Positions 33,680-43,880 are shown, numbered from the stretch's first letter. The stretch: DNA of 64,000 nt from Salinibacter sp. 10B (GCF_002954405.1 NZ_MQWC01000004.1:1973909-2037908), one strand, 5' to 3'. The notes: generated by a model from the letters alone, not told the origin. A program made the numbers and translations.

Positions 33680-36112
33680 TTAAAATGGCACCTCGTCCTG
33701 CACTTCTTCATTTGTCGGATGATCGGCTTCGTGCTCCTGTTCCAGGATTTCGATGCCGTCCGCCGAAAAGCCAAACATATCTTCCGGCGAAAAGACGAGC
33801 CGAAAGTCTTCTTCGGTAAAGAACGGCTCGAATTTCGTCGCAAACTCGTTAAGCCGCTTTAGGTAGTAGGCCGTATTTTCGTCGGGATTCTCTGGATCCC
33901 AGTCGTCGGCCAGCGCACAGTTTTTGAAGGCCGTAACGGTGGCGCTGTCGCCGGTGATGTAGTACGTGATGCGGTCGCCCTTCTTCACGGGCTTGCCGGT
34001 GCGCTCCTGTTTCTGCTTCGCAAGCTCATAGGTCGCGGCACGCGGACGCTGGCCCTCTTCCACGTCGGCCTCGTACTGCTCCAGGGTGTCCTTCAGTGTC
34101 TCGGTGCGGGCAAAGCTCTCGACGCTCTCCCAGTCGTGCTCGATGATTTTGTCGCGAGTGTCCACGTAGAGGTCGTGCAGGCCCTCCACGTCATAATCGA
34201 GCAGGCGGCGGATGGCCTTCCGCACGAAGTCGCGGCCAAACGGCTCGTTGGAGCGGGAGATGAGCGAGGAGCCTTTAAACTTCAGATCGTCGTCGTACGT
34301 GAGGAGGGCATAGTTTTTCTTCTTGTAGGAGAGCATCTTCTTGTACCGCCCGTCGAACCCCACGCGGATGCCTTCGGGCATCGCCTCTGTGAGCCCCACG
34401 GTAAAGTCGACCTCGGCCTCCTCCCCCCGCACCCCGTCCGGCGGCACGAAGAGGACGCCGTCCGTGTCCACCTCGATGACAGTGCCGCCCCGGTTGCGAA
34501 TCTCGTCGATGAGCTCGCGCAAGATCTCCTGCCCGGTGCGCGCCACGCGGTCGGCCTCCTCAAAGTCGTTAAAAACGGAGAGGGAGAAGCCGAGGACGCC
34601 GTAGAATGAGTTAATCAAAACTTTGTATGAGGATTGTCGCGCGTCGAGCTCACTGCGGATTTCCTCGTCCTCCGCGTTACGCATGTCCTCCTTCGTCTCC
34701 AGGCGCAGGTCCGTGAGCCGTTCCAGCAGCTGCGGGAAGAGGTCCAGCGAGTCGCCCGTCGGCTTCACGTCGTAGTTGAGCATGATGGAGGGGTACAGGC
34801 TCTCCACGTCGGCGTATACGATGGGTCCCATCACACCAGTGCGGAAGATGTCGGTGTAGCCGCCCATCGACTGACTACCCCACTCGCTGCGAGGCAGGGC
34901 GTGGCGCTTCCGCAGGTACTCGCGGACAAAGAGACTCTCGATCTTGGCCGCCGGCCCGCGCCGTGCCGACGAGCCGTACGTCATGGGAAGCATCTGCGCG
35001 AGGTAGAAGGTGGAACCGGAAAGGTGTCCGGCGAGGCGCTTCGTCTCGATCACGTCGTCAAGGGCGTAGTCGAGCAGTGTGTCGCGCTCTTCCCGCCACG
35101 CCCGTGAGATGTCGACGCCTTCGATGTACGTGCGCTCCTCGGGCGCGAGGCCGAAGTAGCGGGCCGCCGTCTTGAGGCTGTAGTCCGGCAGGTCGCGACT
35201 GAAGACGTCGAACGACATCACCTGGAAGTAGGTGTCGATCACGTGCCGCCCCACGATGTCGACCGCCGGGTAGTCCACCGTCCGCTCGGCAAAGCGCATG
35301 CTGGAGTCGTACGTGCGGGGCATCGACCCGTCGCGCCCGATGGCAAAATCGACGCCGTGCATTTCGCAGCGGTCGAGAATGTAGCTTAGGTCAAAGGAGA
35401 AGACGTTGTGCCCCTCGATCACATCGGGGTCGCGCTCCCGGATCACGTCCACGGTCTGCCGGAGCAACGCGGCCTCGTCCACCCCGTCCTGGAGGTGGAG
35501 GAGCTTCGTCCAGCCCCGGTTGTCAGAAAAGGCAACGATGATGATTTTGTCCTCCGGCCGCTCGGCGCTGGGGAAGCCGCCCTCGGTGTAGACCTCAATG
35601 TCGAGCTGGAGGCGGTGCAGATCGTCGAGCGTCATGTCGAGCAGGCAGGTCCGGCCCGACTGCATGAGGTACTGCTGCGTGGGCGAGCCGACGCGGTAGA
35701 TCTCGTCGGGCCAGCTCTCGTCGCTGTCGGTGCGCCGCTCGATCTGCCGGACTGCGTCCCAGTAGTCGTTCCAGGTTTCGAAGACCACGAGATAGCGAAA
35801 GAAGTTGTCGCCGCTAAGCGTCTGGAACCGGAACCGGTCGCGCATCCCCTCCAGCAGCGAAATATCGCTCAGAAAAAAGAAGGGGAAGAACCGCTCCTCG
35901 TGCTCGATAATGTCAGAAAAATCCTCCGTGCGCTGGTAGAGTCGCACCGTCGCAGGCTCGCTCGACGGGCGATCCATCATCGGATGCACGTCCACGAGGC
36001 GCGGCATCGGATCCTTGCCGAACAGGGCCACGTCGGCCGCCGACGCCTCATCGGGGGCGGCCGGGGCCGGATCTGACGCCGTGGCAGCGGACGGAGAAGA
36101 AGATGGTGGCAT
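33680..36112 (-). CDS. Family B DNA polymerase with 3'-5' exonuclease
   Basis: An 810-residue enzyme. The exonuclease motifs are intact: Exo I LQLDIEVY (about 175), Exo II HNVFSFDLSYI (about 240) and Exo III YALDD (about 330). The polymerase motifs are A YADVESLYPSIML, B KVLINSFYGVLGF and C as EVDTDGVLF. In motif C both aspartates are kept, but the usual YGDTDS Tyr, Gly and Ser are replaced. A C-terminal KKGDRITYYI segment matches the family thumb region. It could act in repair or translesion synthesis like E. coli Pol II. ATG 36112 is preferred to the upstream 36163. The 52 N-terminal residues are low-complexity. Confidence 0.92.
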   Translation of the reverse strand: MPPSSSPSAATASDPAPAAPDEASAADVALFGKDPMPRLVDVHPMMDRPSSEPATVRLYQRTEDFSDIIEHEERFFPFFFLSDISLLEGMRDRFRFQTLSGDNFFRYLVVFETWNDYWDAVRQIERRTDSDESWPDEIYRVGSPTQQYLMQSGRTCLLDMTLDDLHRLQLDIEVYTEGGFPSAERPEDKIIIVAFSDNRGWTKLLHLQDGVDEAALLRQTVDVIRERDPDVIEGHNVFSFDLSYILDRCEMHGVDFAIGRDGSMPRTYDSSMRFAERTVDYPAVDIVGRHVIDTYFQVMSFDVFSRDLPDYSLKTAARYFGLAPEERTYIEGVDISRAWREERDTLLDYALDDVIETKRLAGHLSGSTFYLAQMLPMTYGSSARRGPAAKIESLFVREYLRKRHALPRSEWGSQSMGGYTDIFRTGVMGPIVYADVESLYPSIMLNYDVKPTGDSLDLFPQLLERLTDLRLETKEDMRNAEDEEIRSELDARQSSYKVLINSFYGVLGFSLSVFNDFEEADRVARTGQEILRELIDEIRNRGGTVIEVDTDGVLFVPPDGVRGEEAEVDFTVGLTEAMPEGIRVGFDGRYKKMLSYKKKNYALLTYDDDLKFKGSSLISRSNEPFGRDFVRKAIRRLLDYDVEGLHDLYVDTRDKIIEHDWESVESFARTETLKDTLEQYEADVEEGQRPRAATYELAKQKQERTGKPVKKGDRITYYITGDSATVTAFKNCALADDWDPENPDENTAYYLKRLNEFATKFEPFFTEEDFRLVFSPEDMFGFSADGIEILEQEHEADHPTNEEVQDEVPF

Positions 36113-36181
36113 GAACCAGGCGGAGGTTTCAGAAGAGATGTCCTCGATGAATACGAGCGTCAATGACGGATGTGTCCTCCA

Positions 36182-36688
36182 TTAGTCCCGAGAGAGTCGT
36201 TCCTCCGGCAGCCACGCCCACTGCAACTGGCTGGAGACGAGCGTTTCCCCTCCGTCAGGAGCGGTAAGCGTCACGTTCACGTCGATGCGCCCGATGGGGC
36301 GGGACTGGATCGTCTCCGTCTCGTCATTAGACAGCGTGGCCTCGGCCTGCACAGTATCCCGACTAAACCGGTCGAACGACACGTCCATCGTGCGAAGCAG
36401 CGGAGCGGACCCCGTGGGTACGTTGAGGGCCACCACGAGCCCGGAGGCCGTCTCGGCCAGCAGGGCCAGCGCGGCGGCGTGAAGCCCTCCAAGGTGGTTC
36501 TGTACGCCCTTCCGGTTGTCGAGTCGCACAGCCACACGGGTCGGCGTGTAGGCATCAATAAAGCAACCGGCCGTATCGACGAATGGAATAACGTCTCCGA
36601 CGGCCCTCGTGACCAGGGAGGGTCGTACATGCGACGGATGATCGGCGTAGCGATCCGCAATGCGAGCGAAGGGATTGATAGACGACAT
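36182..36688 (-). CDS. Hotdog-fold thioesterase-like protein (DUF4442 type)
   Basis: A 168-residue single-domain hotdog protein: an N-terminal helix (INPFARIADRYADHP), strands (YTPTRVAVRLDNRKGVQNHLGGLHAAALALLAE around the central helix), then VPTGSAPLLRTMDVSFDRF and IDVNVTLTAPDG. The NHLGGLHAAAL segment corresponds to the helix and active-site loop of acyl-CoA thioesterases. Substrate unknown. It is divergent to a second hotdog gene 235 bp away. Confidence 0.75.
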   Translation of the reverse strand: MSSINPFARIADRYADHPSHVRPSLVTRAVGDVIPFVDTAGCFIDAYTPTRVAVRLDNRKGVQNHLGGLHAAALALLAETASGLVVALNVPTGSAPLLRTMDVSFDRFSRDTVQAEATLSNDETETIQSRPIGRIDVNVTLTAPDGGETLVSSQLQWAWLPEERLSRD

Positions 36689-36923
36689 CGAGGACGAAAA
36701 GGATGGATTCGCAGTGAGACGAGCGAGAGAAGCACGGTACAGCGGGGCCCCGCGATTCCTCTTCGCGGCCGAGGCCTATCGATTGGTCCGCTTTTTGTTA
36801 TTATCACGTTCGCGGATCAGAAAATAAGAATCCGAGAGAACGTACCTTCGGGTGGCTCGTAAGGGGAGATGTCTTTTGCCCATCCAACACGCGTCCTGTA
36901 AATCACACCGGGATTTTCGCACT

Positions 36924-37442
36924 ATGGCCAGTTCGTCGTGCACAGAGAGGGCCTTAGAGGAGCTGGAGCGTCTCATTACGGAGAAGATGCCCATCACGGA
37001 GCATCTCGAGTTTTCGCTGGTAGCGGACGACGATGGACGAGTACGGGCCTCGGCCCCGCTGCAACCCAACGTGAATCATATGGGTAGTGCCTTCGGGGGA
37101 AGCCTTAGCATGCTGGCTACGGTCACCGGCTGGGCCATGATGCACCGCGTGGTCGAAGATGCAGTCGAGGACATGAAGCGCCGCGTAGAGGTGATGATTC
37201 AGGAGAGTGATATTGAGTACATGCGGCCCGTGTACGAAAATATTTCGGTGGTTTGTGAACGGCCGGATGAGGATACCCTAGAGCGGTTTCAGAAGATGCT
37301 AGATCGGTGGGGACGGGCCCGGCTCGATCTCAAGTGTAAGATCGACGCAGCGGGTGAACGAGCCGTTACCTTTATCGGAAGCTACGTGGCCCTCGCGAAG
37401 GGCGAAGAGCAGGGCGACGGCGCCCCGACCGAACTGATGTGA
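36924..37442 (+). CDS. Hotdog-fold thioesterase-like protein (YiiD C-terminal type)
   Basis: A 172-residue protein: helix ALEELERLITEKMPITEHL, then strand VRASAPLQPNVNHMGSAFGGSLSMLATVTGWAMM (the N-x-MGSAFGGS active-site helix of the YiiD thioesterase domain), and strands DIEYMRPVYENISVVCE and KCKIDAAGERAVTFIGSYVAL. The ATG at 36924 fits the domain. It is divergent from the DUF4442-type gene; the pair may share regulation. Just after its stop lies a family-2 MITE. Confidence 0.8.
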   Translation: MASSSCTERALEELERLITEKMPITEHLEFSLVADDDGRVRASAPLQPNVNHMGSAFGGSLSMLATVTGWAMMHRVVEDAVEDMKRRVEVMIQESDIEYMRPVYENISVVCERPDEDTLERFQKMLDRWGRARLDLKCKIDAAGERAVTFIGSYVALAKGEEQGDGAPTELM

Positions 37443-37456
37443 GGGAGGCCGTGCTC

Positions 37457-37622
37457 TTAGAAGCTGTTTTAATTTCACGCGCTGTGAGTTCGGCAGGACG
37501 CTACGACTGCGGACCCGTTCCTGCCCGCCGGGGATGCAGGCGTATACGCTCCGATTTGCTTTTGGTCTACGAAAATATCGGCATCGGATGTGGAGACGGG
37601 CGTAAATGAAAACGGGTTCTTA
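37457..37622. repeat. MITE-like element, family 2, diverged copy with TTA target duplication
   Basis: The 160-bp element at 37460-37619 has ends GAAGCTGTTTTAATTT and (complement) GAACCCGTTTTCATTT, flanked on both sides by TTA. It is non-coding. Its ends match those of 9797-9955 in 12-13 of 16 positions. Confidence 0.75.
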
Positions 37623-37664
37623 GGGCGAGCGCCGGGCGTCCACTTTGACGAACCGGGCGGGAGC

Positions 37665-38123
37665 CTATAGCATCTCTTCGTACATGCGGTACGAGGTTTC
37701 CGTCATTCCCATCGCCTCGTACGTCTCCCGTGCCGCTTCATTGCCCCGTTCCACGTAGAGGCGGAGTCCACACACCTCCTCCACATCTCGCGCCTGTCGC
37801 CGCACCGCCCGATGCAGGGCCCTATAAACCCCGCTCCGTCGTGCCTCGGGCCGCACGTATACGCTCTGAATCCACCAGAACGTGCCGTTGCGCCAGTCGC
37901 TCCACTCGGTCGTGATCATTAAGGATCCAACGATTCGTTCGTCCCGCACGGCCACAAGATAAAACCCGCGGCTCGGATCAGCGAATAGGGCCTGTACCCC
38001 GTTTCGCACAGTCTCTCGATCAAGGGATTTGCCCTCCGTCTCCTCCGCCATTTGCCGGTTGAAGTGGGCGATGGTGTCGGCGTCTTCACGCGTGGCACGT
38101 CGGATGATGATTTTGTCTGCCAT
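37665..38123 (-). CDS. GNAT-family N-acetyltransferase
   Basis: A 152-residue protein: IIIRRATREDADTIAHFNRQ at the start, YLVAVRDERIVGSLMIT, then the acetyl-CoA motif VYVRPEARRSGVYRAL (Q/R-x-x-G-x-A region slightly altered, RRSGVY), and RLYVERGNEAARETYEAMGM. Substrate unknown. The frame extends to 38183, but the ATG at 38123 gives the canonical start. Single leftward gene. Confidence 0.88.
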   Translation of the reverse strand: MADKIIIRRATREDADTIAHFNRQMAEETEGKSLDRETVRNGVQALFADPSRGFYLVAVRDERIVGSLMITTEWSDWRNGTFWWIQSVYVRPEARRSGVYRALHRAVRRQARDVEEVCGLRLYVERGNEAARETYEAMGMTETSYRMYEEML

Positions 38124-38252
38124 CAGTTTAGGGGAAGATAATAACTCTGACGAAACAGCCTTCTTCAATCCGTAAATGTTCAACGTTAAACGGTAAAGAG
38201 TTCGGGGGCGTGCAGTGTATTCTTCTACAGCAGCCCGTGGGACAGTGGGACA

Positions 38253-38921
38253 CTACTTCTGCTTGCGGCTTAACTTGTGCGCCTGCCGGGTGGGCTCCGG
38301 AATTTTATAGCGCGGGCTGCAGGCGAGAGTGACCGACACCGCATCGTCCAACGTGATGCGGTGCCCCACACTCACGTAGACGGGGTTCACGTCGGTCCGC
38401 GTGCGGAGCACTGCGCCGACCGTCTCCCCCTTGTCCTCCAGCGGTACCCGACTCCCCTTCTCCGTGCCGAGCGTGCCCTCCGGCTCGCCGACCAGAATCG
38501 ACTTCGCGACGCCGAACGTGGGATGATCGAGAAGGACGCCGAGGTGGCACGCAAAGCCGAAACGGCGCGGGTGGGCCAACCCGTGGCTATCCGTCATCAA
38601 CACATCGGGCGTTACGGAGAGTTGCTCCAGGGCCGGAAGCACGGGCGGCGTCTCGCGAAAGCTGAGCAGGCCCGGCACGTACGGAAAGGGCACATCGCAC
38701 CGATGCACCGCCTCGTCCACCCGCTCCATTTCCGGCAGTGCAAGCACCGAAATCGCGGCCTGCGCCGTATCGTCGCGGATGCTCACGTCGATCCCCGCCA
38801 CGGTCTCGACGTCCGCCGGAAGGGGACCTTCGACAACCTCGGGGGTTAACCGCTCCTGAATCTTCTTTGCCTCGTCCGGTGAGACATCCCAGTCGTGGTC
38901 GTCTTGCAGGTCGACATGCAT
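38253..38921 (-). CDS. nfi: Endonuclease V (deoxyinosine 3' endonuclease)
   Basis: A 222-residue protein with the endonuclease V motifs: VAGIDVSI (catalytic Asp), YVPGLLSFRETPPVLPALEQL, DVLMTDSHGLAHPRRFGFACHLGV and YVSVGHRITLDDAV. The enzyme nicks DNA near hypoxanthine to start repair. One family position is altered: the usual DGHG reads DSHG here. ATG at 38921 was chosen; the longer start would add a poor extension. Confidence 0.9.
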   Translation of the reverse strand: MHVDLQDDHDWDVSPDEAKKIQERLTPEVVEGPLPADVETVAGIDVSIRDDTAQAAISVLALPEMERVDEAVHRCDVPFPYVPGLLSFRETPPVLPALEQLSVTPDVLMTDSHGLAHPRRFGFACHLGVLLDHPTFGVAKSILVGEPEGTLGTEKGSRVPLEDKGETVGAVLRTRTDVNPVYVSVGHRITLDDAVSVTLACSPRYKIPEPTRQAHKLSRKQK

Positions 38922-39110
38922 GATCGAGGGGAGATCTGACGAGCAGTTCGTTCCGAATGAAACTGCGCGGATGACCAAAAAGCAAGCCCGCCGCCGACAA
39001 TGCCAGACGTGCCCCCTGGACCTTTCGAGCTGAAATGTGCATTTGATAAGGAGAAAAGACCGAGGACTCGTCTTTTGCCCATCCGTCCCTTGTCCAGGTC
39101 TGCTCGATTG

Positions 39111-39953
39111 ATGGATCCCGACGCCACATTCAACGAGGACGAAATCCAGAAGCTACTCGCGCGAGCTGCCGAGCTGCAGGCAGCGTCGGACGACGCGTCG
39201 TCGCCCCCAGGGCTCACACTTCAGGAGGTGGAGCAGGCTGCCGAAAGCGCAGGCCTCGACCCGCGCCACGTCCGCCAGGCTGCTCGCGAGTTGTCTCGGC
39301 CAAAGACTACGCACGCGTCGACGGACGTCAACGATTCGCACCTTTTTGTCGAGCGCCGAATCGACCGCCCAGTGTCGGACGATGCGTGGACGGCGGTATT
39401 GAGCGAGCTCCGGCATCGCACCGGCGTCCCGCAGGGGTGGTCCGTGAGCTCTCCGTTTGAGTGGAGTACGACCGACACGATTGGAAATACGCACGAATGG
39501 ACACACCATCGTCTCGGCAACACGCGGGAACTGCGCGTCTCGCTGCGCCCCAGCGGAGAGCAAACTCAGCTCCGCCTCGCCAAGCGGACGTCCACCGACG
39601 GCACCCCCCTCCTAAATGCGATCGGCATCGGCCTCGCGTGTGCTATCGTGGCGGCCTCCATTGTGGGCGGAACGATGGCCTCTTGGCTCTGGGCCCTCGT
39701 CGGAGGCGTGATCGCGTTTTCGGTTGCCGCCCCGACCGCCTATGCCGGGATCCGGGCCTGGCGCCAGTCTCAACTCCGCTCCCTGAAAACCCTCGCCGAC
39801 CAACTGGAGCGCGTCCTGGTCGAGTCTTCATCGACGGCTCCGTCCTCTCCAATGGACCCATCGTCCCAGCATCGGTTGGAACAGCCCCAACAGGACGCCT
39901 CCTCTTCAAGCTCCGACCTGCACCCACGTCGCCGGGAACGCGACACTCCGTAA
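39111..39953 (+). CDS. Hypothetical membrane protein, 280 aa
   Basis: Not recognised by family. The N-terminal acidic helix region (FNEDEIQKLLARAAELQA, LTLQEVEQAAESAGLDPRHVRQAAREL) resembles small helical domains found in some membrane-linked proteins. The middle is a beta-rich part. Two hydrophobic helices (IGIGLACAIVAASIVGG, WLWALVGGVIAFSVAAPTAY) and a Ser/Gln-rich tail follow. Start at the ATG of 39111. Stands alone, 120 bp before the tRNA. Confidence 0.65.
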   Translation: MDPDATFNEDEIQKLLARAAELQAASDDASSPPGLTLQEVEQAAESAGLDPRHVRQAARELSRPKTTHASTDVNDSHLFVERRIDRPVSDDAWTAVLSELRHRTGVPQGWSVSSPFEWSTTDTIGNTHEWTHHRLGNTRELRVSLRPSGEQTQLRLAKRTSTDGTPLLNAIGIGLACAIVAASIVGGTMASWLWALVGGVIAFSVAAPTAYAGIRAWRQSQLRSLKTLADQLERVLVESSSTAPSSPMDPSSQHRLEQPQQDASSSSSDLHPRRRERDTP

Positions 39954-40073
39954 CCTCCCCGTTTCGGACGCACTCACAAAAGTTTCCGTGAATCGAGTTA
40001 GATCGGAATCCTGATCGCGCTGTGGGCATAAATACAAAATCCCGTACGGAGTTCGAGATCCGACTCCGACCTC

Positions 40074-40147
40074 GGGTCCATAGCTCAGCTGGTTAGAGCG
40101 CTACGTTGACATCGTAGAGGTCAGTGGTTCGAGTCCACTTGGACCCA
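40074..40147 (+). tRNA. tRNA-Val (anticodon GAC)
   Basis: A complete cloverleaf: acceptor GGGTCCA/TGGACCC, D-arm GCTC...GAGC, anticodon stem CTACG/CGTAG with loop TTGACAT (anticodon GAC), variable loop, and T-arm GTGGTTCGAGTCCAC. The discriminator is A. CCA is not fully encoded (ACCG follows), so it would be added post-transcriptionally. It is read toward thrS and has its own terminator. Confidence 0.97.
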
Positions 40148-40152
40148 CCGTT

Positions 40153-40197
40153 GCCGCTCTCCGTCCCGAAGGCCTTCGGGATGAGGCGGCTTTTTTG
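40153..40197 (+). terminator. Terminator after tRNA-Val
   Basis: A two-part stem (GCCGC...GCGGC closing, CCCGAAGG/CCTTCGGG inner) is followed by TTTTTTG. It separates the tRNA from thrS, so thrS has its own promoter within the 57 bp downstream or depends on read-through. Confidence 0.85.
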
Positions 40198-40253
40198 TTA
40201 TCGGTCCGGCCTTGTCCGGCCTTCGCGCGTACGAATCTCCCCTTCTGGTTCCC

Positions 40254-42227
<1,974 letters not shown>

Positions 42228-42318
42228 TTCTGTCTTTGCGACTCTCCGAACATTCTGGTAAGTCGTTCTTTACTGAAACCTCACAGGGGGACTTGCGTGT
42301 GAACTGAGTCCCTGGCTT

Positions 42319-42342
42319 GGTCCTGTGTACTTCGCACAGGCC
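42319..42342 (+). promoter_or_regulatory. Hairpin upstream of infC
   Basis: GGTCCTGTG and CACAGGCC can pair around a TACTTCG loop, with one bulge. It lies about 50 nt before the proposed ATC start of infC, inside the region that would be coding if the TTG at 42317 were used. Possible role in infC autoregulation; there is no T-run. Confidence 0.4.
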
Positions 42343-42391
42343 AGTCCGTGCATGTGATCGTGCTCTTCACTCAACAACCCCATACACCGCT

Positions 42392-42910
42392 ATCGCTGAC
42401 GTCGACAAACTTCGCGTAAATGAGAGTATTCGGGCCGATGAGGTTCGAGTCGTAGAGCCGGACGGCGACCACGATGTCGTGCCCGTCGAAGAGGCGCTAG
42501 AACGCGCCCGCGACCACGAGCTCGATCTCGTCGAGATCGCCCCGGACGCCGATCCGCCCGTCTGCAAGATCCTGGACTACGGCAAGTACCGCTACGAGAA
42601 GCAAAAGGAAGAGAAGCGGCGCCGGAAGAAGTCGAAGTCCATGGAAATGAAGGAGCTTCGCTTCCGGCCCCGGACCGAGCAGCACGACTTCAACTTCAAG
42701 GCGGACCACGCTCGCGAGTTTTTGGAAGACGGCAACAAAGTGAAGGCCTACGTGCAGTTCCGCGGGCGAGACATTGTGTACAAAGACCAGGGCATGGATC
42801 TGCTCCGTCGGCTCATTGAGCGGCTCCAAGACATTGCCCGTATCGACCAGCCCCCTCAGATGGAAGGCCGCCGGATGACGACCATTCTGGCACCGCACAA
42901 GAACAAGTAG
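42392..42910 (+). CDS. infC: Translation initiation factor IF-3
   Basis: About 172 residues if started at the ATC of 42392, matching the family. The N-domain KLRVNESIRADEVRVVEPDG, the linker rich in Lys/Arg (KQKEEKRRRKKSKSMEMKELRF) and the C-domain (HDFNFKADHAREFLEDGNKVKAYVQFRGR) are complete. No in-frame ATG or GTG exists upstream of the N-domain; the only candidates are TTG at 42317 (25 residues longer) and ATC at 42392. AUU/AUC/AUA starts are the known basis of IF-3 autoregulation, so the ATC is favoured (inference). Confidence 0.93.
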   Translation: MADVDKLRVNESIRADEVRVVEPDGDHDVVPVEEALERARDHELDLVEIAPDADPPVCKILDYGKYRYEKQKEEKRRRKKSKSMEMKELRFRPRTEQHDFNFKADHAREFLEDGNKVKAYVQFRGRDIVYKDQGMDLLRRLIERLQDIARIDQPPQMEGRRMTTILAPHKNK

Positions 42911-42922
42911 CCCTCTGGTTCT

Positions 42923-42976
42923 GGGGTGCGTTCCCCGTGAAGGACTCCCGATACGGGAACGTGCCCCGGGGGTCCT
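42923..42976 (+). promoter_or_regulatory. Candidate L20-type leader: two incompatible stems before rpmI
   Basis: Stem 1 pairs 42923-42935 with 42955-42967 (13 bp, two G-T pairs). Stem 2 pairs 42941-42949, in the loop of stem 1, with 42968-42976, just after it (9 bp, one G-T pair). They cannot form together in full. The position between infC and rpmI is where E. coli uses an L20-bound RNA structure to repress rpmI-rplT. Confidence 0.5.
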
Positions 42977-43036
42977 CATACACGAATTTCCGATTGTCCG
43001 TGCTCTCGCACAAATCCCTTCGGGGTGTTGATTGTC

Positions 43037-43234
43037 ATGCCTAAGATGAAGTCCCACAGCGGCGCGAAGAAGCGCTTCAAGAAAACCGCAAACGGCAAGA
43101 TCAAGCGCAAAAAGGCCAACAAGGGACACCTGTTGACCAAGAAGAATTCGAAGCGCAAGCGTCAGCTTCGCAAAAGCGTCGTCATTGACGACAAGGCGAA
43201 CGAGAAGCGCATCAAGCGAATGCTGTCCACGTAG
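43037..43234 (+). CDS. rpmI: 50S ribosomal protein L35
   Basis: A 65-residue, very basic protein: [22 protein letters not shown], then [17 protein letters not shown] and a C-terminal helix ending KRIKRML. It is full length. The ATG at 43037 is the family start (MPKMK). It lies between infC and rplT in the conserved order and is preceded by the switch-like leader. Confidence 0.97.
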   Translation: MPKMKSHSGAKKRFKKTANGKIKRKKANKGHLLTKKNSKRKRQLRKSVVIDDKANEKRIKRMLST

Positions 43235-43286
43235 ACAGCATTTGGGATCTCCACACGGTATGCACGTGGTGTTTCTCCAGTTTTCG

Positions 43287-43316
43287 CGGGCGGCAGGTTG
43301 AAGGCCTTGCCGCCCG
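43287..43316 (+). terminator. Strong hairpin between rpmI and rplT
   Basis: CGGGCGGCAGG pairs with CCTTGCCGCCCG (one bulge) around a TTGAAGG loop. Downstream bases (TGTTCTACGTTTATTTATT) are T-rich but interrupted, so it may act as a weak attenuator or processing site rather than a full stop. rplT begins 50 bp later. Confidence 0.5.
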
Positions 43317-43366
43317 TGTTCTACGTTTATTTATTCCGAGTCTGCGAATCCAACGCACGTTTCATT

Positions 43367-43714
43367 ATGCCGCGCGCAACGAACAAGCCGGCCACCCGTC
43401 GTCGTCGCAAGAAAATCTTGAACAAGGCGAAGGGCTACTGGGGCCGTCGGAGCAAAGTCTACAAAGTGGCGAAGCACGCGGTCGAGAAGGGACTGCAGTA
43501 CGCCTACCGTGATCGACGCCAGAAGAAGCGTCGGTTCCGGCGTCTGTGGATCACCCGCATCAACGCGGCCACACGCCAACACGACGTCAGCTACTCCCAG
43601 TTCATGGGACAGTACCGCAAGTCCGACCTCGACATGAACCGGAAGGTGCTGGCCGACCTCGCCGTGCACGACCCCGATGCGTTTGAGCAGATCGTGGATC
43701 ACGTGATGGAGTAA
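43367..43714 (+). CDS. rplT: 50S ribosomal protein L20
   Basis: A 115-residue protein with the basic N-terminal extension [22 protein letters not shown] and the conserved core [31 protein letters not shown], and [21 protein letters not shown]. It is full length. L20 is an early 23S rRNA binder and the usual autoregulator of the rpmI-rplT operon. ATG at 43367. Confidence 0.97.
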   Translation: MPRATNKPATRRRRKKILNKAKGYWGRRSKVYKVAKHAVEKGLQYAYRDRRQKKRRFRRLWITRINAATRQHDVSYSQFMGQYRKSDLDMNRKVLADLAVHDPDAFEQIVDHVME

Positions 43715-43840
43715 CCTCAGGCCCCTTTACTCTTGCGGTGATGTTGTTGTCGTTTCTGACGTTTGGGTCCTTTCACGTAGTCGGGCCCACGGAGCCCGCA
43801 GGGATCTGAACGTTGATCGCTGACATTGCCAGTGATACGA

Positions 43841-43880
43841 AGTCCCGTCCCGGCTCCGCAGGCCTGGCGGGACTTTCTTG
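43841..43880 (+). terminator. Terminator-like hairpin between rplT and pheS
   Basis: AGTCCCG pairs with CGGGACT around a 20-nt GC-rich loop that can itself fold. TTTCTTGTTTGG follows. A second hairpin CGGGC...GCCCG lies at about 43783-43799. The gap to pheS has 75 bp left, enough for a promoter. No T-box sequence is seen. Confidence 0.6.

Noticed and set aside
40148-40253. T-box riboswitch before thrS or pheS
   Set aside because: Neither leader has the conserved T-box core or a specifier loop; the hairpins are simple terminators.
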